From Maniola hyperantus (Eukaryota > Arthropoda > Insecta > Lepidoptera > Nymphalidae): DNA of 64,000 bases. Below, in pieces: positions 27,401 to 35,900 of the stretch; position 1 is the first letter of the stretch; every line of letters begins with the position of its first letter. Both the position numbers and the translations under genes were made by a program. The notes beneath the pieces are model-generated. The model had not been told where the DNA came from and did no database searches. It worked only from the letters and a program-made list of their open reading frames with translations. The stretch lies in contig NC_048555.1 in the NCBI RefSeq assembly GCF_902806685.2, positions 5,704,001 to 5,768,000 of the forward strand. The letters run 5' to 3'.

Positions 27401-27635
27401 AACCGCTTATTGTAGAATTACCATATATTTTATTTTTTATACCAAATAAAATCGTTACATATAAGGAGTTAAAATAGTTCCAAGTTATTGTGCGCCTTAG
27501 TTGTACGCTTAACAGCTAAAAAATCACTAATTTAAAATGTTTACTTACCACAACATGCTGACATGTTTTTGTCAGATCCGAGTTTTTCGTTTCCAGCTCG
27601 ATATTCTTTATCGCAGCTATTATTTTGTCACCCAT
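1..27635 (-). CDS. MDN1: MDN1 / midasin (Rea1) AAA ATPase, 33 exons, C-terminus outside window
   Basis: Midasin is a nuclear dynein-like ATPase that pulls assembly factors (Ytm1/WDR12, Rsa4/NLE1) off pre-60S ribosomes. Exons read from the minus strand (high to low): 27635-27549, 26736-26480, 25775-25527, 24907-24612, 23726-23524, 22501-22338, 22019-20515, 20430-20265, 20163-17865, 17792-16055, 15980-14327, 14241-14027, 13921-13789, 13688-12378, 12298-12122, 11364-10955, 10653-10514, 10071-9845, 9077-8860, 8151-7934, 7417-7244, 6887-6687, 6178-5964, 5283-5121, 4984-3837, 3447-3318, 2990-2861, 2398-2290, 2125-1906, 1721-1620, 1471-1304, 1115-741, 143-1. Every junction keeps phase with GT-AG borders, giving one open frame of about 4,981 codons. 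The ATG is supported by an in-frame TAA five codons upstream (27650-27648). Known relatives are about 4,900 (yeast) to 5,600 (human) residues; the missing part is the MIDAS domain. The gene is divergent from the FIRRM-like gene. Confidence 0.97.
2544..2703. mobile_element. MITE family M3
   Basis: Imperfect inverted repeat about 60 bases per arm, containing TGTGTCAACTGTC and its complement. A related element at 37959-38117 in FIRRM shares the CACGCGCCATTTTA and GTGTCAA blocks. It lies in the MDN1 intron 2399-2860. Confidence 0.7.
3837..15980 (-). CDS. MDN1: MDN1 exons 11-25: helical linker
   Basis: Fifteen exons encode roughly 2,070 residues of mostly helical, Leu/Lys/Glu-rich sequence with no Walker motifs. 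This matches the linker that joins the AAA ring to the substrate-binding tail. Several are too short or lack a Met, so ORF searches miss them (for example 7417-7244, which contains GTDHVGIWDRPKR, and 13921-13789). The exons were placed by acceptor and donor consensus plus phase. Introns carry MITEs, SINE pieces and two LINE remnants (7483-7800 and 9515-9755). Confidence 0.88.
5533..5742. mobile_element. MITE family M2, about 210 bp
   Basis: Inverted termini with TTCACGAAGGCGAGTG on the left and CACTCGCCTTCGTGAA on the right. A related copy, in reverse order, is at 9240-9421. It lies in the MDN1 intron 5284-5963. Confidence 0.75.
6191..6322. mobile_element. Small palindromic element (MITE-like)
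   Basis: TAAGGCGCCATCTCCAC on the left and GTGGAAATGGCGCCTTA on the right, with inner GATTC-type repeats. It lies a few bases inside the MDN1 intron 6179-6686. Confidence 0.7.
6335..6620 (+). mobile_element. SINE family 1 3' part interrupted by a MITE
   Basis: The SINE body (about 6360-6411) and tail (about 6563-6620) are separated by a palindromic element, 6412-6562. The whole block is in the MDN1 intron 6179-6686. Confidence 0.7.
6412..6562. mobile_element. Palindromic MITE inserted into a SINE
   Basis: Inverted arms AGATCTATAGAGCGCACT and AGTGCGCTCTATAGATC, with further complementary blocks GTTAAAACGAGACAG and CTGTCTCGTTTTAAC. It splits SINE family 1 sequence. Confidence 0.8.
7483..7800 (+). 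mobile_element. LINE 3' end with reverse-transcriptase C-terminal remnant
   Basis: A 69-codon open frame (7483-7692) resembles the extreme C-terminus of Jockey/CR1-like LINE proteins: FYHRTARRRASFYPY, VVDIPSTCTKLFASSF, then a degraded RLW-type segment. It is followed by the noncoding end and an (AATA)n tail near 7,780. The fragment is 5'-truncated and dead. It lies in the MDN1 intron 7418-7933. Confidence 0.65.
8226..8440 (-). mobile_element. CTAG-type repeat family A (MDN1 intron)
   Basis: Near-complete minus-oriented copy: ATAAATGCGAAAGTGTGTCT on the left and CGCGGACGAAGTCGCGGGC with CTAG on the right. It lies in the intron 8152-8859. Confidence 0.75.
9240..9421. mobile_element. MITE family M2, second copy (opposite orientation)
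   Basis: Ends TTTGCATTTCACGAAGATGA and TCTTCGTGAATTGCAAG; the interior matches the reverse complement of the 5533 copy (ACTGATTGGTCC, GCACACTTACGC). Confidence 0.75.
9515..9755 (+). pseudogene. Degraded non-LTR reverse transcriptase fragment
   Basis: Split over shifted frames, the plus strand reads FFDIEKDLDKVCHEGLIHA, then LPKSLAGILESHITN, then KTGVPQGSV and LYLLYIGDIPE-like codons. These are motifs of the palm of Jockey-type reverse transcriptases. The catalytic YADD motif is not present and the frame is broken by indels and stops. It lies in the MDN1 intron 9078-9844. Confidence 0.7.
10120..10303. mobile_element. MITE family M1, palindromic, about 184 bp
   Basis: Terminal inverted repeats begin TACAGTAC and contain TATTGTACATCG and CCTTTAGAA. 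A second inner inverted repeat around the GTTGTCTCTGTCG block makes the whole element foldable. Other copies are at 22559-22741, 38617-38793 and, degenerate, 35941-36087. It has no coding capacity. It lies in the MDN1 intron 10072-10513. Confidence 0.8.
16055..17792 (-). CDS. MDN1: MDN1 exon 10: AAA5 Walker B and AAA6
   Basis: The exon opens with the end of AAA5: Walker B WILLDELN, then CQNPLKQGGARRGLP and FLNRF. AAA6 follows, with Walker A GPTATGKS at about residues 2026-2033. The AAA6 Walker B position reads WLLLDNVN: the catalytic acidic residue is replaced by Asn. From memory of the family, a degenerate Walker B in AAA6 is also present in other midasins, so this is probably ancestral rather than a local defect. 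The ring ends here and the linker begins in the next exon. Confidence 0.95.
17865..20163 (-). CDS. MDN1: MDN1 exon 9: AAA3, AAA4 and the start of AAA5
   Basis: This is the longest exon (2,299 bases). AAA3 has Walker A GDTSVGKT (about 1051-1058) and Walker B WIILDELN. AAA4 has Walker A GETGCGKT (about 1363-1370) and Walker B LFLADEIS. AAA5 has Walker A GNPGVGKT (about 1712-1719), and its Walker B lies in the next exon. Each module carries the conserved NP...G and RNRF stretches that follow Walker B (for example QNPPGLYGGRK and NPGGDFGKKELSPALRNRF), spelling out the midasin module architecture. Confidence 0.96.
20515..22019 (-). CDS. MDN1: MDN1 exon 7: AAA2 module
   Basis: This single 1,505-base exon encodes AAA2. 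Walker A is GETGTGKT at about residues 644-651, Walker B is WVLLDEIN, and the sensor region reads ACMNPATDVGKKDLP, followed by RNRFTEFF, the arginine-finger type segment of midasin modules. Complete catalytic motifs suggest that this module binds and probably hydrolyses ATP; that is inference from family knowledge. Confidence 0.95.
22338..27635 (-). CDS. MDN1: MDN1 exons 1-6: N-terminal region and AAA1
   Basis: The first four exons (about 296 residues) form the poorly conserved N-terminal region. Exon 5 carries the AAA1 Walker A motif GPVGSGKT at about residues 304-311. Exon 6 carries the AAA1 Walker B-like segment WLLLEDID, which has Glu-Asp instead of Asp-Glu, as is usual in this family. 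Intron sizes run from about 0.5 to 1.0 kb. The introns hold a SINE (23744-24029), a perfect hairpin element (23365-23485), a palindromic MITE (22559-22741) and a CTAG element (25799-26005). Confidence 0.93.
22559..22741. mobile_element. MITE family M1 copy in an MDN1 intron
   Basis: Same termini and inner palindrome as the 10120 copy. The ends TACAGTACGCGG and CGCGTACTGTA are almost perfectly complementary. Confidence 0.8.
23365..23485. repeat. Perfect 33-base inverted repeat with 55-base loop
   Basis: The arms 23365-23397 and 23453-23485 are exact reverse complements, covering the block GTCCCGGCTTTACTCAC. The loop (CTAGTCGGGCTAACGTCGAC) recurs, inverted and diverged, at about 33190-33260, so this is a young copy of a mobile palindromic element. 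Confidence 0.75.
23744..24029 (-). mobile_element. tRNA-derived SINE, family 2
   Basis: Read on the minus strand, it starts with a tRNA-like head (GGTTAGGACGTCCGCCTTCC, then B-box-like GGTTTGATCCC) and a body containing GCATGCCTGAGAGTTC. A truncated copy lies at 31344-31560 in a FIRRM intron, and a diverged one at 58424-58563. It occupies the MDN1 intron 23727-24611. Confidence 0.75.
24955..25052 (+). repeat. Tandem minisatellite, about 44-base unit
   Basis: About two and a third copies of a unit made of TTTCAGTAATAGTAATACAA followed by (TAG)n, in the MDN1 intron 24908-25526. Confidence 0.85.
25799..26005 (+). mobile_element. CTAG-type repeat family A (MDN1 intron)
   Basis: CTAGCTGATACCCGCGACTT at the start and CACTTTCGCATTTATAA at the end; it is just 23 bases from the 3' acceptor side of MDN1 exon 3 (25775). 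Confidence 0.75.
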
Positions 27636-29665
27636 TTTCTCCTTTGCTTAACTATCAGTGGGCCCAATCTAGTGATACATTAAACTAATAAATACACATT
27701 ATTCGCAAAAAAAAACATCGTATTTTTGCAGCCAAGCCGGTGAATGCGAATGCGATGCGGTCACGATGCGTGAATAGAAAAAACACGTGTGAATATGACA
27801 TTGACATGACATTTCCAGTGTGACCAAACATGGACCAAACCTTAGATGAATGATTACCATCTCTATGGACCAAACCAAAACAGTGAATATATCGGAGTCT
27901 TCCAACCTTGTTCCAAGAGTCGTGTTCGTTTGCTTCTCTTTATGTGCATGTAGGTACGCGATTCGTGCACATGACAGTTGCTTAACTAGCAACTTGTCAC
28001 TTGTCAGTTGTGAGACTCCAATAAGTGACATGACAACAAGAATCGCACAAATTCAGCCAATCAGAACAATTGAGATTGTAATAATGATTGATGCGGGTTT
28101 TAGACAATCGCCCTATGCGATCGTAACTTGGCTTGGACGATTTAACCTATGGACTTGTAACGCGCCTAATATTACGAATAAAAATTCCTGTCAGTTTTGG
28201 TGCGGGACGAGGAAACACTACATAGACAACTTGACACACTCACTCAACAAAGTTTTGTGTCATTATTAACACACACATATCTAAATCTTCAACACTACTA
28301 CATTTTACGCACACTAATAAGTTATATACATCAACATACAAAGACATTACGAGTGTAAGACAGTCAAATTGATTTGCGATGCTACGGTATCGATATTTTA
28401 AAATATATCGATAGTTTTTCAGAAACAAAAGTAGAAGTAAGAATTTATTACTCGTATTTAATTACTTAAAACCAGTGTTTGGTCAGCGTAGCGTATTCAT
28501 CGTAGTATTCGATCGCACAATTGTGCCCACTTCATTTTAAAGTGGGCGTCTTTAGGAAATCTGTAAAAATAAAACGATTATGATAAATTATTACCTGATC
28601 CTCATCCTTGAGAAAGGTACACCTTTTAGCTACATATTACCCAGTTCAGAGACACCCTACCCCGTTTCGCGCCTGTCACTAAAATTGCGTTGCTTTAATT
28701 TTTTTTTTAAATGTATTAAGTACGTGAAATCACAGAAATCGACCAGTTTTATTACAAGTATAGGTAGCGAAAAAATTGTGGTAATTAATAATAACTATTC
28801 TTTACTTGACTTGAAGACGGTAATTTAGTCGTTAATAATAAAGAAAATGTTTTCATCGATATCGATAATCGAACCGCAATCACTATCGTACTACTACGTA
28901 ATTTCATGCTGTTCACGCGTATTCAAATTTTAGCCTAATTTGTATATATCGAGGGTTGCAATTGTTTAGAAAAAACAAAATATAGTCTCGTGAGGAGTGT
29001 GACTCGTTTCTACCGAATTATTACGTACTCAATTACTGAATCGGTAAAGTTCTCGATTGTTATTTTATTATAATAATTTATGTAATTTAATTTATAGAAA
29101 GCGTTTATTACACCAAAAATACTTACTTATGAAATGAAATTCCATCTTTTTGTAAATTTGATGTGTTTGATTTGTTCTTGCACTCACTAACGGCACAAAC
29201 AGGCATTTTTCACCCAGCGTGTAAGACGTCGTCACACATCGAAAACGATTCTGACAATGACAAAATCGATTCCGCAAACAGTGTTTATAAACGCAGTGGA
29301 TTAAAAATCCATTACTATTGACAGAGGGGAATAATCATGCGAGGCGCGTCCTTAGGTTAAATCGTCCAAGTAACTTGGATGAATGATACTATCTCTATGG
29401 ATCGTAACTTTGTAGCTGTCATTCTCCCTTGAAATTTGAATTTATTTGATAGGTAAATGGGCGCCAAAAATGGATTTTTTGTTTTTAACCAAGGAACTAC
29501 GAATAACGAAGCAGACGAATCTTTTACTTTTAATCACCTTCTAATATGTAATATTATGTCGTGTTTACGTCCCATTACCCTTAATAACTACTTTCATACC
29601 TATCTGCTTTTGATAGAGTTAAGTTCCTTGCATCTGCCGTAAATGGACCAAGTGAATAAGCTGTT
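27636..29665. other. Divergent MDN1-FIRRM intergenic region
   Basis: It holds the DRE cluster and the presumed promoters and 5' UTRs of both genes. A short motif reading about GATGAATGAT.ACCATCTCTATGGA occurs near 27,845 and again near 29,375. A segment near 28,124-28,150 recurs inverted near 29,352-29,375, which suggests old repeat fragments. An open frame of 139 codons at 27850-28269 shows no recognisable protein features. Confidence 0.5.
28388..28867. promoter_or_regulatory. Cluster of three TATCGATA (DRE) sites between MDN1 and FIRRM
   Basis: Exact palindromic TATCGATA octamers stand at 28388-28395, 28406-28413 and 28860-28867. In Drosophila this is the DNA replication-related element, bound by DREF and by BEAF-32, typical of core promoters and boundaries of housekeeping and proliferation genes, often divergent pairs. 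The site lies midway between the divergent start codons of a ribosome-assembly gene and a recombination gene. Function here is inferred. Confidence 0.5.
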
Positions 29666-29954
29666 ATGGATGACTCTCAAAGTTCAGATATCTTTTCAGA
29701 AACAAGTGTTTCAGATTTAACAACAGTATCCTTTTATAGAAGTATAACAGTTATGTAATAAAATTCATGAGCGTCATAATTCGATGTTAGTCAATTTTTT
29801 TCTTACAAAATAATCTCAGATTACAATAGAAAAGTACGATGTACGTGTTTCGAAAATTAAGGCTTACGCACGGACTTGTGCTGGTGCAAAAAATGACATA
29901 CATCAGGAACCTTTTTCTGTATTTCTGGAAGACTGCAGATTGTGTATACTTCAG
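29666..29954 (+). CDS. FIRRM: Tentative first two exons of the FIRRM-like gene
   Basis: An ATG at 29666 has an in-frame TAA three codons before it. It opens a 20-codon stretch (MDDSQSSDIFSETSVSDLTT) that can end at a weak donor, ACA|GTATCC. A second exon, 29820-29954, is preceded by a pyrimidine-rich tract ending in CTCAG and ends CAG|GTAAAT. It encodes 45 residues in phase 0 at both ends, matching the phase-0 start of the exon at 31026. The donor of exon 1 is the weakest point; a different 5' end is possible. Confidence 0.45.
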
Positions 29955-32900
29955 GTAAATAAGTCATAATTAATTTCTTGTAAAGTAGGTACTAAAACAC
30001 ATGTAACAGTCCTTAGCATTTGGCAATCATTATGGCTGCTCTGAAGTCTGAGCCACAGATGTAGTAGAACTACACACCATGTTCAACCAACCAATAAATG
30101 AACTGGAACTTGCACATGGTAACTACTAGCTAGGCTAGGCTAGGTCCCCATGATACTAAACAAAATTCGTGCATTGAAACACAGTTCAGAGTCAGAGTGG
30201 CCATAAAGTTTGCTGTGGCTGTATAAAGATAGTTCCAAATGTAACCAAAAGTGCATATACCTCCAAAAATCACACTAGGTGGACAGACAACATCAAACAA
30301 GTCACAGGGAGCTGCTGTATTCAGGCAGTGCAAGAGTATAGGAGTCCCTATAAGAGGCTTACGTCCCACTGTAGACGTCTATTGGTTGACAATGATACTT
30401 ATAACTTTATGATATTATATTCTGTATGTTCGTTCCACAAATCCAGAGATAATGAAATGTTGATGAGAAATCCATCCACACTAATATTTCTATACTAATA
30501 CCAGCTTATGCTTGTGACTTCGTTCGCGTGGACTACACAAATTTCAAACCCCCATTTCACCCCCTTAGGGGTCGAAATTTCAAAAATCCTTTCTTAGCGG
30601 ATGCCTACATCATAATAGCTCTCTGCATGCCAAATTTCAGCCCGATCCATCCAGTAGTTTGAGCTGTGCGTTGATAGATCAGTCAGTCAGTCACCTTTTC
30701 CTTTTATATATTTAGACTAGCTTATGCTCCCGACTTCGTCCGCGTGGACTACACAAATTTCAAACCCCTATTTCACCCCCTTAGGGGTTGAAATTTCAAA
30801 AATCCTTTCTTAGTGGATGCCTACGTCATAATAGCTATCTGCATGCCAAATTTCAGCCCGATCCGTCCAGTAGTTTAAGCTGTGCGTTGATAGATCAGTC
30901 AGTTAGTCAGTCAGTCATTCAGTCAGTCAGTCAGTCAGTCACCTTTTCCTTTTATATATTTAGATTAGTTAGTTAGACAGACTGGTCATTACTCATAATG
31001 TAAATAATTGTTAATATTTTTTCAGAGCTTGGACCTAAATAATTTATTATTAGAAGATGCAAACACAGAAATAGATAAATTGTGTAATTACTTGGAGGAT
31101 GCTGCGTGTGTTCTGCAAATATTATCCAATAGAGTCAAGACTATTATAGAGTCTGTTGCCATCACATGCAGTGCAGCAAACACTTTGAGCACTAGTACTG
31201 GAAATATCATATTATCTGTATTCACTCATTGTAGAGATAGGTAAGCTTAAATGGAAGGTAGCTAATTAGTTATGCAAAAAGGATCCAACCCCCCACATAG
31301 TTAGTTTTTGATATTCAATTTTAAAATTTGAAAAGTTGCATTATCATCATTATCATGATCAACTCATCGCCAGCTCACTACAGAGCATGGGTCTCCTCTC
31401 AGAGTGAGAAGGGTTTTGGCCATAATCTACCACACTAGCCAAGTGCGGGTAGGCAGACTCCACATACCTTTGAGAACATTATGGAGAACTCTCAGGCATG
31501 CAGGTTTCCTCACGATGTTTTCTTTCACCGTTAAAGCAAGTGATATTTAATTAATTAAAATAAACATATGGCTATTTCTTTAATAATGCTTGGTGTGGAA
31601 AAGGAAAGCATAAGATTTATACCTGTCAATTTAGTTTAGCTTAGAGGATTGTATGCAACAGAATTAGTCAAATTTTAGTACTAAAAAAAACTTTAATATT
31701 TCAGTGAATGTACTTATGGCAATAACCTACGCACGGTGGAAAAACAACTGAAGGATTTGTTCAGAAACTGCCATGAGTTGCAGTTGACATATTTAATGGC
31801 TTTAGAGAAGCATTTGATATTTGATTTGACTGAAAAGGAGGACCAAGATATACTTGTCGCGAGTAAGTTTTGCTATTTATTTGAATAACTAGATGATGCC
31901 CGCGACTTCGTCCGCGTGGATTCGTGTTTTTGAAATCCTGTGGGAACTCTTCAATTTTCCAGGATAAATAGTAGCCTAAGTCCTTCCCCGGGATATTTTT
32001 TATTTTATTTTTATTGAAAAGGTTCGCTAGCGATTTTTACAAAAATGATCTTAAATTACATAAAGTTATATGACGTTGTATGTAAAATCATTTCAAAGCA
32101 AACACTACATGCACATTCACACAATTTACATGGAACAATTATTAATAATATAAGTAAAATAAAACAAAAAGTAGCTAAAACTTTCCGAAATAGTGAAAAC
32201 ACAAAAAACAAAAATTATTCAAGTTGCAATGGTAATTGAATAAATCTAAAACTATAGTAAAGTTAACCTAGGAGTAAGAAAAAAAAAGATATAAGCTAAC
32301 TTTGTACCAAATTTCGTCAAAATCGGTTAAACGGTTGGGCCGTGAAAGGCTAGCAGACAGACAGACAGACACACTTTCGCATTTATGATATTAGTATGGA
32401 AAGTATGGATTAGATGATGCCCGCGACTTCGTCCGCGTGGGTTTAAGTTTTTCGAAAATCCCGTGGGAAGTAAAAAGTAGCCTTCCCCGGGATGCAAGCT
32501 ATCTCAGTAGGTACCAAATTTCATTAAAATCGGTTGAACTGTTGGACCGTGAAAAGCTAGCACACAGACAGACAGACACACTTTCGCATTTATAATTTTT
32601 ATGGACTAGCTGATGTCTGCGACTTTGTCCGCGTGGAATTCATCAGTACCCTTATTAAAAATGCAAAAGTGTTTGTTTGTTGGTTTGTCCTTCAATCACG
32701 TCGCAACGGAGCAACGGATTGACGTGATTTTTCGCATGGGTATAGTTTAAGATCTGGAGAGTGACATAGGCTACTTTTTATCACGGAAAATCAAAGAGTT
32801 CTCATGGGATTTTTAAAAACCTAAATCGTACAACTCGTACGAAGTCGCGGGCATCAGCTAGTTTAAAAATATATTGAAACAAAAATATTATGTTTGGTTT

Positions 32901-35900
32901 AATTCAGTGAATGTTAATGTTTTTAATCATATTTCTTATTTTAAAGCTTTAGAAATAAACTTGAAAATCAGTGATGTGGTACAGGCATTAGATATTAAAA
33001 CTATGGCAGAACAGTGGAAGGCCTATACAATGATTTGTGAGAAATATTCAAGTTTTCTTTTGGAGAAAAATATATTTAATACAAGTAGTAAACTACTAGC
33101 ATCGACAATAGAAAGAAATATACAAGTTGCATTGGAGGTAATTTTCTATTATAATTATTTTTGTACCATAGCAGTAATATTCATTACATATAATATATTT
33201 CAACGGCTATACTCACGTATCCAGTTGACGTTAGCCCGACTAGTTTCGAACCCTTTGAGACTTTGGTCTTCAAGCACTGAGGAATTTTGGACAAGAAGAC
33301 ATCTCGAAGGTTAAAATCTTCGAGATGTCTTCTATTGTCTTAGTATTTTTTATTTATTACAGACAAGTGAAGAAGACAAGATTGTACTTCGATCCTTGAA
33401 AGTAGCAAGTTTTTCTATAAAAATACTGTTCCAACTATGTAACATATTCAAATGTTCTGCCAACAATAACTATAAGAATATTATAAGACTACTGCTGCAA
33501 ATTAGTTTGTAAGTATTTTTATTTTTTATCTGGCTTTTGATTACGACTTATATTTTATTTTATTCAGATACCAGTTAGCCCTTGACTGCAATCTCACCTA
33601 GTGGTAAGTGATGATGCAGTCTAAGGTGGAAACGGGCTAACCTGGAATGGATATGGCAGTTTTTTTTATAAAACCCCTTTGGTTTCTACATGCTAAATCG
33701 CTTGGTGGCACGGCTTTGCCGGTAGGGTGGTAACTAGCCACGGCCGAAGCCTCCCACCAGACCAGATCAGAGATTTAGAAATTATAAAATTCCAATCCCC
33801 TGCCGGGAATCGAACCCGGGATCTCCCACCAATAAAACCACAGCGCTTACCACTGCGCCATAGAGGTCGTCAAAAACTTTCTCTATTTTAACCGTATTTT
33901 AGGTTTTACAGAATTAATTATCTGTACATGTTGAAAAAAAAATTACAATATGAGAAATAAGGTCATTTGCACGGTATCTAAGTACATATATACATCCCAC
34001 ATTCAGGCGACCTCCTCTATGGCGGGTGCAGCGGCCATCAGCGCCGAACAGGCCAAAAGGCGCAAATATGAAAACCTCGATGGGAGCTTCGTATTCGTGC
34101 CTTTTGGTGTGAAGACCTTGGGGCCGTGGGGCCCGGGGGCTCGAGCTCTTTTTGAAGAAATTGCGAAAAGAGTTATCGAGTCAACCGGGGACCCGAGAGC
34201 TGGCAGCTACCTTGGCCAAAGAATTAGTTTGGCCATCCAAAGGGGTAATGCTGCCAGCATCTTGGGTACAATGCCTCGCTGCGGTGGTCTCGATGAGGTT
34301 TTAGATTTAATTTAATTTATTTTAGTTTTAATTTAATGTTGTTTTTTTTAAATTTAAGTTTATTAATAGTTTATTTATAATTAAAAATTGATTAAAAGTT
34401 GAAATAAACATATTAAGTATAAAGTACATATATTATAATATTGTAAAGAGGAGAAGATTGGGCTGAAATTTATCATACAGATAGATATTATAACGTAGGC
34501 ATCCGCTAAGACAGGATCTTTTTTTTTTTTCTATTCATATACAAGTTAGCCCTTGACTGCAATCTCACCTGGTGGTAAGTGATGATGCAGTCTAAGATGA
34601 TAGCGGGCTAACCTGGAAGGGGTGCCATACCACTTAAGTTTTTATTACCCCTTTGGTTTCTACACGGCATCGTACCGGAACGCTAAATCGCTTGGCGGCA
34701 CGGCTTTGCCGGTAGGGTGGTAACTAGCCACGGCCGAAGCCTCCCACCAGACCAGACTAGAAATTTAGAAATTATAAAATTCCAAACCCCTGCCAGGAAT
34801 CGAACCCGGGACCTCCCACTATTAAGACCACAGCGCTCACCACTGCTCTTTAAAATCTTTGAAAATTCAACCCCTAAGGGGATTAAATAGGGGTTTGAAA
34901 TTTGTGTAGTCCACGCGGATGAAGTTGCGAGCATAAGCTAGTCTCGAATATGTCTTCTGGGAGCTTATTATAGAAACATATACAACTATATTTTGATATG
35001 GCTTAATTTTATCAATTTTCAAACATTACAGGTGCAACAGTTCATATTATGAAGTCAGTGCAAATAAATCATCAGAATTTACAGCACTTTTGAAAACACA
35101 TATATCAACACCTGCAAAAATATTAATTGATATTCTAATTAATGAAGAAAGTTTTCTAAAAGTAAGTAATACATCTTCTTTGCCTCAGAAATACACGTAG
35201 CGAGACCTTAAACTTGCGCAGTGGGTGATTTATCGATCTATTTGGTACGAAGTGAGACGCGACGGCGGAAGTGCCTGTACCGCCTCGCATTGGTTTGTCA
35301 ATCATAACTTTCGCTTAATGCGCCACATCGTAAGAGAGAACTGAACCATCATATTATTAGTATTAGTTACCACATATCATTAGAATAAAATGGACCTTAA
35401 ATCTCTTGTTTTAAAGTTTAAATTTGCAGATTCATCTGCAGCACCCCAAGCGAATATTTTCTGTAATAATAATCGGTATTAAGTATGTATAGTACGGGAC
35501 AGGTCGTCATTGCGATCGGGCCTTGTCGCACTGTAGTATGCGATATTCTATGAAGTACTGGAATGTGACGTCACATCATAATGACGTACTTTTTCAGTTT
35601 AATCGATAATAATTTAAAATGTTTATTACACTTAAAACTAACAAAGGACCTGGATTTTAAGTATTTTGGTACCCTTTATTTAATAATCACTGAGAAATAA
35701 TTTATTTTTGATGTAGTCAAATAGGTACTCAATTTGAAAATGTGTTTATTTTCAGTTAATATTTGCAACTGAAAGCAGCGAACTGAGAGACAGCGAGTTG
35801 TTGGGTTATATGCTGCTTGTTGTAATGATAACGAAAGCGCTTCTGAAAAAAGATGAACCAATTGATAATACGGACGAAGTTATTGTTTTTGTGTTCTCAC

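Noticed and set aside
27850..28269. 139-codon plus-strand open frame in the MDN1-FIRRM spacer
   Set aside because: No domain, no convincing composition, and it overlaps sequence that recurs as repeats nearby; kept only as a note.
33138..33314. Extension of the FIRRM exon past 33137 in the same frame
   Set aside because: It runs through a consensus donor into a repeat and ends; the phase of the next exon fits the splice.
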